A stretch of DNA of 9,682 bases from Prevotella sp. UBA4339. Lineage in GTDB: Bacteria > Bacteroidota > Bacteroidia > Bacteroidales > Bacteroidaceae. The stretch is taken from the NCBI GenBank assembly GCA_002393725.1, contig DGTJ01000135.1, positions 1-9,682 of the forward strand, read 5' to 3'. The notes beneath the pieces were generated by a model that was not told where the DNA came from, searched no databases, and was given only the letters and a program-made list of their open reading frames with translations. Below, in pieces: positions 1 to 7,078 of the stretch (position 1 is the stretch's first letter; each line of letters begins with the position of its first letter). The position numbers and the translations under genes were made by a program.

Positions 1-579
1 GGCATGAAGAACTTCATCGTCATCACGCTCGGAACAGGTGTCGGCTCAGGCATCGTGGTAAACGGTCAGCTACTGTATGGTCATGACGGATTTGCCGGAG
101 AGCTAGGACACGTGACGATGGTTCGCGGCGAGGAAGGTCGCATCTGCGGCTGCGGTCGTACCGGCTGTCTGGAGGCTTACTGCTCTGCTACTGGTGTTGC
201 CCGCACTGCACGTGAGTTACTGGCAAAGACAAGCCGTCCGAGCCTCCTCCGCGAGATGGATCCAGAGAAGATCACATCCCTCGACGTGTCTATCGCTGCA
301 GGCAAGGGCGACGAGCTGGCAAAGGAGATCTACGAGTTCACTGGCAAGATGCTTGGCGAGGCTTGTGCCGACTTTGCTGCATTCAGCAGTCCAGAGGCAT
401 TCATCTTCTTCGGAGGTATGGTCAAGGCAGGCGAACTGATCATGAAGCCTATCCGCGAGGCTTACGATGCTCACGTGCTGAAGATCTTCAAAGGCAAGGC
501 ACACTTCCTGGTCAGCGGGCTCGACGGAGCTTCAGCTGCCGTACTCGGTGCTTCTGCCATCGGATGGGAAATCCAGTAG
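1..579 (+). CDS. ROK-family sugar kinase (glucokinase-like), 5'-truncated by window edge
   Basis: Cytoplasmic ATP-dependent sugar kinase of the ROK family, most likely phosphorylating glucose or a related hexose. About 192 C-terminal residues are visible, against roughly 320 for the family. The reading frame is open to the window edge, and the ATG at position 4 lies inside the conserved GMKNFIVITLGTGVGSG segment, so it is an internal Met and not the start. Numbering from that Met: the glycine-rich phosphate-binding loop GTGVGSG is at about 10-16; the substrate-binding ExGH (ELGH) is at 33-36; the ROK zinc-binding signature CGCGRTGCLEAYC is at 48-60, with H36, C48, C50 and C55 as the expected Zn ligands; the second glycine turn FFGGM is at 135-139. 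The family call is firm. The sugar specificity is not determinable, and the N-terminal DxGGT ATP loop lies outside the window. A strong terminator follows, so the gene is probably not cotranscribed with the pectinases. Confidence 0.93.
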   Translation, partial: GMKNFIVITLGTGVGSGIVVNGQLLYGHDGFAGELGHVTMVRGEEGRICGCGRTGCLEAYCSATGVARTARELLAKTSRPSLLREMDPEKITSLDVSIAAGKGDELAKEIYEFTGKMLGEACADFAAFSSPEAFIFFGGMVKAGELIMKPIREAYDAHVLKIFKGKAHFLVSGLDGASAAVLGASAIGWEIQ

Positions 580-601
580 GCAACAATTATCACTTTAACA
601 T

Positions 602-637
602 AGGAGGTTGGCAGTACGACTATTGCCAACCTCCTTT
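602..637 (+). terminator. Rho-independent terminator after the ROK kinase
   Basis: A perfect 12-bp inverted repeat, AGGAGGTTGGCA (602-613) and TGCCAACCTCCT (624-635), has a 10-nt loop and is followed by a short T run (635-637). It lies 22 bp after the kinase stop codon. The T tract is short, as is common in Bacteroidota, but the stem is long and GC-rich. It insulates the pectin operon from kinase transcription. Confidence 0.85.
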
Positions 638-644
638 CATTGAT

Positions 645-656
645 AACGTTTACGTT
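645..656. promoter_or_regulatory. Candidate LacI-family operator (inverted repeat)
   Basis: AACGT-TT-ACGTT is a perfect 5+5 inverted repeat inside the AT-rich context TGATAACGTTTACGTTTATT. The AACGTT-type core resembles operators of LacI/GalR-family regulators. It sits about 44 bp upstream of the proposed -7 element, so it could serve an activator-like or looping regulator. It also overlaps TACGTTTA (651-658), a one-mismatch match to TAnnTTTG, which would make it a repressor site over an alternative promoter. No regulator gene is visible, and a 12-bp palindrome alone is weak evidence. Confidence 0.35.
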
Positions 657-699
657 TATTATTTAGCACACTACATAATCTCCTTTCACTTTTTTTCCG

Positions 700-707
700 T
701 ATATTTG
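700..707 (+). promoter_or_regulatory. Bacteroidota-type promoter -7 element of the pectinase operon
   Basis: TATATTTG is an exact match to the TAnnTTTG -7 consensus of the Bacteroidota primary sigma factor (established knowledge). It lies 45 bp before the ATG of the GH28-GH105 gene, which predicts transcription starting near 712-716 and a leader of about 40 nt. I see no good TTTG-like -33 element at the expected 19-21 bp spacing, which suggests dependence on an activator or a weak promoter. A direct repeat ATTTGCA (703-709 and 714-720) overlaps and follows it. Confidence 0.6.
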
Positions 708-752
708 CATCGCATTTGCAAACTACAAGCTAACAATAGTCACTAAGCATAT

Positions 753-3383
753 ATGAAAAGATTAATTCAATTACTGATGCTGTCACTGCTCGTTCCCACA
801 CTTGCAGCAGCAAAGGTATGGGATGAAGCTCAGTACAAACAGATTGAGCAGAGCATCCGCGTACCCCAATTTAGCGACAAGGAGTATGTAATCACCAAGT
901 ACGGCGCCAAGGCTGATGCTCCTGCAGCCAAGAATCAGAAAGCCATCCAGAAGGCCATCGACCTCTGCGCCAGGAAAGGCGGCGGCAAGGTGGTCGTTCC
1001 TGCAGGACAGAAGTTCCTCACGGGTGCCATCACACTGAAGAGCGGCGTGAACCTCCACGTTGAGGAAGGTGCAGTGCTTGAGTTCGTATTTCAGCCAGAG
1101 CTCTACCCCATCGTAGAGACTTCATGGGAAGGTCTTGAGTGCTTCAATCTCTCTCCCTGCGTATATGCCTTCAAGGCAAAGGACATCGCCATCACGGGTA
1201 AGGGCACCATCGACGGTGGAGGCTCTGTTGACACCTGGTGGCCCTGGAACGGCAATCCCCGTTTCGGATGGAAGGAGGGCATAATCAGCCAGAAGACAGA
1301 GGCACGCCCGCGCCTGCTGAAGAATGGCGAGGACGGCATACCGATGTATAACGAGAAGGGTGAGCGTTCGCCTGAGCGAGTGTTCGGACCGAAGGACGGA
1401 CTCCGTCCACAGCTCGTCAGCTTCAACAAGTGCGAAGGAATCCTTCTTGAGGACATCACCCTGCTGCGCTCTCCATTCTGGGTTATACACCCACTCCACT
1501 CTACCGACATCACCGTGCGCCGGGTGAAGATGATCAACGACGGTCCCAACGGTGACGGATGCGACCCGGAGTGCTGCGACAGAGTGCTTATCGAGGACTG
1601 CTACTTCGACACCGGCGACGACTGCATCGCCATCAAGAGCGGGCGCAACCGCGACGGACGCGAGCGCAACATGCCTTCTAAGAACATCATCATCCGCAAC
1701 TGCGAAATGAAGAACGGCCATGGCGGAGTAGTCGTCGGCTCTGAGATCTCTGGCGGATGCCAGAATGTATATGCCCACGACTGCGTGATGGACTCTCCTG
1801 AGCTGGAGCGCGTACTGCGCATAAAGACCAACTCCTGCCGAGGCGGTATCATCGAGAATATCAATATGCGCAACATCACCGTAGGTCAGTGCAAGGAGGC
1901 TGTGCTGAAGATCAACACCGACTATGAGCCCAAGGAGGTATGCTGCCGTGGATACTATCCCATCGTGCGCAACGTGCTGATGGAGAACGTGACATGCCAG
2001 AAGTCAAAGTACGGTGTCATGATAGTAGGCTACGAGGCCGACTCTCTGTCATATACCGTCAACAATGTTACGGTACGCAACTGTAAGCTGGATGGAGTCT
2101 ACAGCAAGCCTGTCTATCAGAAGGGCAAGGCAGAGGACATCACGTTTGAGAATCTGGTCATCAACGGCCAGCTCATTCTCCGCGAGGCTCCCTACAAGCA
2201 CTACAGCGAGTGGCTCACCTACTCCGAGATGCAGCGCGTGCCGAAGTCATATCTCCTCGACTTCGCCAATAAGCCCCGCTGGAGCTACGTGATGGGCATA
2301 GAGCTGGAGTCAATGCTCGACACATATCTTAAATATGGTGGCGAGAGCATCCGCAAATACTGCCAGGAGTACACCGACACGATGATCAATGCCAACGGCG
2401 AAATCCGCACATACAAGATTGAGGACTACAACCTCGACCAGATACGTACCGGCCATTTCGTTGCCCGCATGTACCAGCTCTATCCTGAGGCAAAGAACCT
2501 GAAGGCCATTCAGACACTCATGAAGCAGCTCTCAAAGCAGCCCCGCACAGTCGTCGACAAGGTGTTCTGGCACAAGGCTGTCTACAGCTATCAGGTATGG
2601 CTCGACGGTATCTTCATGGGCTTGCCCTTCCACACCATGACAGCCCGCGACCTGCTGAAGCCGAAGCAGGCAAAGAAGATCTACGACGATGCCGTAAACC
2701 AGATCTCCGTGACCTACAGGCGCACCTTCGACCCAAAGACAGGCCTTAACCGCCATGCCTGGGACGAGACGACCGAGATGTTCTGGGCCGACAAGGAGAC
2801 GGGCCTTAGCCAGCACTGCTGGGGCCGCGCACAGGGATGGTACACGATGGCACTCATCGAGCTGCTCGACGTACTGCCCGAGGACTATGCCCGCCGCAGC
2901 GAGGTGCTCGACCTGCTTCAGAAGGACCTCGACGCCATCATCAAGTGGCAGGACAAGGATAGCGGGCTATGGTGGCAGGTGATGGACTCTCCTGGCCGCG
3001 AGGGCAACTATCTCGAGTCGACATGCTCATCGATGTTCGCCTACGTACTGCTGAAGGCGTTCAACAAGGGCTACCTCGGCGAGAAATACCGCGATGCAGG
3101 CATCAAGGCATACAAGGGCATCATCAGCAACTTCATCCGCGTGAACGCCGACAAGACCATCTCCCTCACCAAGTGCTGTGAGGTGGCAGGCCTCGGCCCT
3201 GGCGTCAGTGCAAAGGTTCTGAAGGCTGCACCGAAGGTAAAGGAGAACAAGCGCCGCGACGGAAGCTTCGCATATTACATCAGCGAGCCCATCCGCGACA
3301 ATGATGCCAAGGGCGTGGGTCCATTCATCTGGGCATCGCTCGAAATTGAGAAACTGGGATACACTACTGATTCATTCAAATAA
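753..3383 (+). CDS. Secreted GH28 polygalacturonase-GH105 unsaturated uronyl hydrolase fusion
   Basis: 876-residue two-enzyme pectinase. Residues 1-20 form a signal peptide (MKRLIQLLMLSLLVPTLAAA) with no lipobox Cys, so a soluble periplasmic or secreted protein. Residues ~40-475 are a GH28 right-handed beta-helix with all signature motifs: NGDG (266-269, in the NTD position), TGDD (287-290), GHGG (322-325) and RIK (356-358), so hydrolysis of galacturonan-type backbones is expected. A long insert (~155-215), like those of Bacteroidota exo-acting members, suggests exo action (inference). Residues ~500-876 match GH105 (YteR/YesR-like), which removes the 4,5-unsaturated uronic acid left by lyases: QVWLDG (614-619), HAWDE (668-672) and WGRAQGW (690-696) supply the aspartates and aromatic/Arg pocket expected. 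The start follows the promoter by 45 bp with no Shine-Dalgarno. The stop is 3 bp before the PL1-CE8 start, so the two are translationally close. Family calls are firm; exact substrate (homogalacturonan versus rhamnogalacturonan) is open. Confidence 0.92.
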   Translation: MKRLIQLLMLSLLVPTLAAAKVWDEAQYKQIEQSIRVPQFSDKEYVITKYGAKADAPAAKNQKAIQKAIDLCARKGGGKVVVPAGQKFLTGAITLKSGVNLHVEEGAVLEFVFQPELYPIVETSWEGLECFNLSPCVYAFKAKDIAITGKGTIDGGGSVDTWWPWNGNPRFGWKEGIISQKTEARPRLLKNGEDGIPMYNEKGERSPERVFGPKDGLRPQLVSFNKCEGILLEDITLLRSPFWVIHPLHSTDITVRRVKMINDGPNGDGCDPECCDRVLIEDCYFDTGDDCIAIKSGRNRDGRERNMPSKNIIIRNCEMKNGHGGVVVGSEISGGCQNVYAHDCVMDSPELERVLRIKTNSCRGGIIENINMRNITVGQCKEAVLKINTDYEPKEVCCRGYYPIVRNVLMENVTCQKSKYGVMIVGYEADSLSYTVNNVTVRNCKLDGVYSKPVYQKGKAEDITFENLVINGQLILREAPYKHYSEWLTYSEMQRVPKSYLLDFANKPRWSYVMGIELESMLDTYLKYGGESIRKYCQEYTDTMINANGEIRTYKIEDYNLDQIRTGHFVARMYQLYPEAKNLKAIQTLMKQLSKQPRTVVDKVFWHKAVYSYQVWLDGIFMGLPFHTMTARDLLKPKQAKKIYDDAVNQISVTYRRTFDPKTGLNRHAWDETTEMFWADKETGLSQHCWGRAQGWYTMALIELLDVLPEDYARRSEVLDLLQKDLDAIIKWQDKDSGLWWQVMDSPGREGNYLESTCSSMFAYVLLKAFNKGYLGEKYRDAGIKAYKGIISNFIRVNADKTISLTKCCEVAGLGPGVSAKVLKAAPKVKENKRRDGSFAYYISEPIRDNDAKGVGPFIWASLEIEKLGYTTDSFK

Positions 3384-3386
3384 GTT

Positions 3387-6300
3387 ATGAAGAAATTACT
3401 TGCATTCATTGCCTGTGCCATATTTGCAATCACAGCAACAGCTCAGGCACCTGCCTTCCCCGGAGCAGAGGGTCACGGACGCTACGTTACTGGCGGACGG
3501 GGCGGAAAGATAGTCCACGTCACAAATCTAAACGACTCCGGCACAGGATCACTGCGTGCAGCTGTCAATGGCGACCAGGCCAAGATCATCGTTTTCGATG
3601 TGGGAGGAGTCATTGCCCTGAAGTCAGAGCTGAAGATAGGAAAGAACACCACCATCCTTGGACAGACGGCTCCCAACCCAGGTATCACCCTGCGCTATTA
3701 CACCGTCCGCCCACAGACCAACAATATCATCCGGTTTATCCGTATCCGACGCGGTGAAGAGGCTGATGTCAACGACGGTGCCGATGCCACCTGGCAGCGC
3801 GACATGAGCGACATAATTCTCGACCATTGCTCTTTCTCATGGAGTATCGACGAGATAGCCTCATTCTACGACAACAAGAATTTCACCATGCAATGGTGCA
3901 CACTCGGAGAGGCTCTCGCCAATCCCGGACACACCAAGGGCGAACACAGCTACGGAGGCATCTGGGGAGGCAAGGGAGCATCATTCCACCACAACTTCCT
4001 GGCTCACATGCAAAACCGCGCACCCCGATTCTGCGGTGCACGCTACGACAGCAACGTCTACGACAAGACGAAATACGCTAATAGCATTCAGGCAGAGATT
4101 GTAGACTTCCGCAACTGCGTGATGTACAACTGGGGCAACGGCAACGGCTGCTACGGCGGTCCTGGCGGGGGCTATATAAATATAGTCAACAACTACTACA
4201 AAGCTGGTCCGGCTACATCCAATAAGACCCGCGTCACACAGATATCAGTTGCTACTCAGGACAACTCCTCCGGTTCACCATTCATGGGATATACCTCACG
4301 TTACTACATAAACGGCAACTACGTTACAGCGGCAGGAGCCAATGCTGACAACTATGACTGGAAAGGCGTCATCTACGACTCTGGGACTTACGACATTGAC
4401 GGTGAGAAATGCTCTGCAGATGCCACCCACATGTACGGTGACGGCGTGACGTACTATAAGAATGCCAGCGGCACAGATTGCGTGCGCATCAAGCTTGACG
4501 CCCCGGTAGACAAGGGCGAGGTGACGACTCACAGTGCCACGGCTGCCTATGAGAAAGTGCTGGCCTTCGCAGGAGCTTCACTATATCGTGACGGTGTCGA
4601 CGCACGCTATATGGACGAGGCATCCAAAGGCATCACCACCTACGTGGGATCAGCCCAGAAGACCGGCGACGGAAAGACCATAACCCATCGTCCAGGCATC
4701 ATCGACTTCGTAAAGGATCAGGGTGAGTATATCCTTGAGACAACCCAACACCCTGAAGGCTTCGATACTGACGGTGACGGAATGCCAAACGCCTGGGAGA
4801 CTGCCAACGGGCTGAATCCCAATGATGCCAGTGACGCTCTCACCACTACCCTCGATGCAAAAGGCTATTACACCAATCTGGAAGTCTATGCCAACAGTCT
4901 CGTAGAGGATATCATCAAGGGCGGAAACGAAGGTGCTGCAGATCCTATCACAGAATACTATCCTGCAGCAGCAAAGGCTGAAGGAATTCCTTACTACGAC
5001 GGCACTGCTGCCAAGGGCACTTTCGGTAAGCAGAGTGAGAAACCTGACGATCCAGAGCCTGGACAGGAGGGTGAGACATACACCGTAACATTCAATGGTT
5101 CTAACGCGCAGTCGGAAGAGGGATATTTCACCTTCAACCCTGACAAGCACAACTTCAACAGCAAATTCAAGGGAACGTACAATGGAACTGATTATACCCA
5201 AGGTCTGAAGATTGAAGGTGCCACACTCATCCAGTTTACTACCACTACCACCAGCACCGTCACCATCGTACAGTCTACGTGGAGCGAGCATTCCATAAAG
5301 TTCGACAACGTGGCTCTCGACGTTGCATCAGCAGCCACACCAGAAGGCAGCACAGGAGTACGCGTCTACACAGTAAACGGTGTTGCAGCAGGCCAGCACA
5401 AGATTACTCGTGGCAGCGGCGAGAGTGGCATCTTCGCAGTGACAGTAAGATACGGTGAGAGCACTACTCCAAGCTACGAAGTGACCTATAAAGATCCTGA
5501 AGGCAATGTCCTGGGCACAAAGAAAGTATATGAGGGAGATGCCATCGGGGCTACACCTTACACCAAGGAAGACCTGACCCTCCCAGACGGAACAGTCTTC
5601 TGGGGCTGGGCCTACGACGGCAGCAACACATGGGTAAAGGCTACCGACAAGGTAAATTCCGACCTTACTGTCATCGCCAGAGTCTTAGACACTACAGTAA
5701 GCATCGAGCCTAATGCCCAGAGTGGCTACTACGAGGTCACTCCCGACAATCCCGCACTCCTCCTTGCAGCAATAAAGGCCGCCAATAGCACTGAGGGGGC
5801 AAGGATTTTCCTTAAAAACGGCACATACGACTTAGGCGAGATCGTGCTGACAGGCATCTCAGGCAAGAACGTGTCGATCATAGGCCAGAGTGCTGAGAAG
5901 ACCATCATCGTCAGTGCTCCCCCGATAGCCATCGAGGGACTGGGCAAGGCCGACCTGCTCGTCAACACCGGTGAGGGCCTGTATCTGCAGGACATCACCC
6001 TGAAGAACGCTCTCGACTATTATGCTGCCGGCAGCGCAGGACGCGCCCCGACACTGCACGACAAGGGTACGAAGACCATCAACAAGAACGTGCGTCACCT
6101 GTCGTACCAGGACACATACTACTCTCACAAGACAGGCGGTCTGTTCTACTTCGAGGGCGGTGAGATTCACGGCACCGTCGACTATGCCTGCGGTAACGGC
6201 AAGGTATACTTCAATGAGGTGACGATGGTCAACGAGAAGCGCAGCAGTGCCACCATGACTGCCAACTCAGAGCTCTACGTGTTCAACAACTGCACAGTCA

Positions 6301-6974
6301 GGAACTATGCCGACAGCTACAACTTCGGCCGTGCATGGAGTGACAATCCCGTATGCGTCTACCTGAACACCACGCTTGAGGAGCCCCAGAAGCTCGCCTC
6401 CACCCGTTGGGAGCTCAAGGGCATCAACTGCGACTACAGCGTTGCCGGAGAGTATGGCACAAAGAATGCTGCCGGCGAGAACATCACGCCTGCCTCAAAC
6501 ATCGTGACCTTCCAGAAGGCAAACACAGAGCTTGAGACCATCCTCGGTGCATCAGCACTGGAGACCTACTCCATCGACAAGGTGCTTGGCGACTGGGCAG
6601 AGACAGTTCAGGAGCAGGCAAGGCAGATCGACGCTCCTGCCGATGCTGCATACAACAACGGGATAGTCAGCTGGACAGCCGTCGGCGGTGCTTCAGCCTA
6701 CGCCATCTTCAAGAACGACGTACTCGTAGGCATCACCACCGGCACGAGCTACAGCACCACCGTAGATGCCGATAATGAGAGCCTTACCATCCGCTCTGCC
6801 AACGCACGAGGCGGTTTCGGCAAGTCAGCCGATGTTGCAGGCACTAAGACCGGCATCAGCCAGATCCGCAACGACCAAGGCTCTGAGCCATTCTACAGCC
6901 TTCAGGGCATCCGTGTAAGCAAGGCCGGCAAAGGCATATATATCACAAACGGTAAGAAGATTGTAATAAAGTAA
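3387..6974 (+). CDS. Multimodular secreted PL1 pectate lyase with CE8 pectin-methylesterase-like domain
   Basis: 1195-residue pectinase. Residues 1-20 are a signal peptide (cleavage near ATA-Q). Residues ~21-440 are a PL1 beta-helix: the family opening PAFPGAEGHG (22-31), putative Ca-site acids D146, D155 and E156, and NRAPRF (210-215) carrying the likely catalytic Arg. A Ca-loop-like DTDGDGMPNAWE (460-471) follows. Residues ~563-690 are a beta-rich, Thr-rich module I cannot assign. Residues ~696-767 resemble an InlB/Listeria-Bacteroides repeat. Residues ~780-1055 are CE8-like: QDT (908-910), GTVDYACG (929-936) and FGRAW (980-984) keep both catalytic aspartates (D909, D932) and the Arg/Trp, while the usual GQAVAL glutamine site reads GRAPTLH. 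Residues ~1081-1153 look Fn3-like, and 1156-1195 are a sorting-like tail. The gene is second in an operon with GH28-GH105. PL1 is firm; CE8 activity is less certain. Confidence 0.9.
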   Translation: MKKLLAFIACAIFAITATAQAPAFPGAEGHGRYVTGGRGGKIVHVTNLNDSGTGSLRAAVNGDQAKIIVFDVGGVIALKSELKIGKNTTILGQTAPNPGITLRYYTVRPQTNNIIRFIRIRRGEEADVNDGADATWQRDMSDIILDHCSFSWSIDEIASFYDNKNFTMQWCTLGEALANPGHTKGEHSYGGIWGGKGASFHHNFLAHMQNRAPRFCGARYDSNVYDKTKYANSIQAEIVDFRNCVMYNWGNGNGCYGGPGGGYINIVNNYYKAGPATSNKTRVTQISVATQDNSSGSPFMGYTSRYYINGNYVTAAGANADNYDWKGVIYDSGTYDIDGEKCSADATHMYGDGVTYYKNASGTDCVRIKLDAPVDKGEVTTHSATAAYEKVLAFAGASLYRDGVDARYMDEASKGITTYVGSAQKTGDGKTITHRPGIIDFVKDQGEYILETTQHPEGFDTDGDGMPNAWETANGLNPNDASDALTTTLDAKGYYTNLEVYANSLVEDIIKGGNEGAADPITEYYPAAAKAEGIPYYDGTAAKGTFGKQSEKPDDPEPGQEGETYTVTFNGSNAQSEEGYFTFNPDKHNFNSKFKGTYNGTDYTQGLKIEGATLIQFTTTTTSTVTIVQSTWSEHSIKFDNVALDVASAATPEGSTGVRVYTVNGVAAGQHKITRGSGESGIFAVTVRYGESTTPSYEVTYKDPEGNVLGTKKVYEGDAIGATPYTKEDLTLPDGTVFWGWAYDGSNTWVKATDKVNSDLTVIARVLDTTVSIEPNAQSGYYEVTPDNPALLLAAIKAANSTEGARIFLKNGTYDLGEIVLTGISGKNVSIIGQSAEKTIIVSAPPIAIEGLGKADLLVNTGEGLYLQDITLKNALDYYAAGSAGRAPTLHDKGTKTINKNVRHLSYQDTYYSHKTGGLFYFEGGEIHGTVDYACGNGKVYFNEVTMVNEKRSSATMTANSELYVFNNCTVRNYADSYNFGRAWSDNPVCVYLNTTLEEPQKLASTRWELKGINCDYSVAGEYGTKNAAGENITPASNIVTFQKANTELETILGASALETYSIDKVLGDWAETVQEQARQIDAPADAAYNNGIVSWTAVGGASAYAIFKNDVLVGITTGTSYSTTVDADNESLTIRSANARGGFGKSADVAGTKTGISQIRNDQGSEPFYSLQGIRVSKAGKGIYITNGKKIVIK
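6852..6971 (+). other. Sequence encoding a short C-terminal sorting-like tail
   Basis: The last 40 residues of the PL1-CE8 protein contain FYSLQGIRVSKAGKGIYITN followed by a Lys-rich end (GKKIVIK). The pattern Y-x-L-x-G-x-R-V-S...KGIYI-x-NGKK-V/I-V/I-K recurs at the ends of large secreted Prevotella proteins. It resembles a shortened type A C-terminal signal of the type IX secretion system (general knowledge, not searched). It suggests surface display or release. The partner GH28-GH105 protein lacks it. Confidence 0.55.
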
Positions 6975-7001
6975 GATTGCCGTGTTTTTCAGGATTTCAC
7001 C

Positions 7002-7036
7002 GGGGTGTGCACATCAAGCTGCACACCCCATTTTCT
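7002..7036 (+). terminator. Rho-independent terminator of the pectinase operon
   Basis: A perfect 10-bp stem, GGGGTGTGCA (7002-7011) and TGCACACCCC (7020-7029), has an 8-nt loop and is followed by ATTTTCTTT. It lies 27 bp after the PL1-CE8 stop. It sits between convergent genes, so the stem may also affect transcripts arriving from the phosphatase side, though the T tract is present only in the + direction. Confidence 0.85.
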
Positions 7037-7078
7037 TTGTGTCAGCGCACCAGGCACTCTGTCACCTGTCACAGCCCC

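Noticed and set aside
4..579. ATG at position 4 as the true start of the ROK kinase
   Set aside because: The residues around it belong to the middle of the conserved ROK fold (phosphate loop follows at once), the frame is open upstream, and the product would lack the N-terminal ATP-binding half.
580..752. Small RNA or riboswitch in the intergenic region
   Set aside because: The only strong structure is the terminator hairpin, and the predicted leader of the pectinase mRNA is about 40 nt, too short for a known riboswitch.
1122..1778. 218-codon open frame on the - strand inside the GH28 region
   Set aside because: It is antisense to an intact, motif-rich gene, has no recognisable fold in its translation and is a by-product of codon bias; the same holds for the - strand frame at 4650-5291.
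5229..5260. Thr-codon run (ACTACCACTACCACC...) as a variable microsatellite
   Set aside because: Mixed ACT/ACC/AGC codons without a clean repeat unit; better read as a Thr-rich strand or linker.
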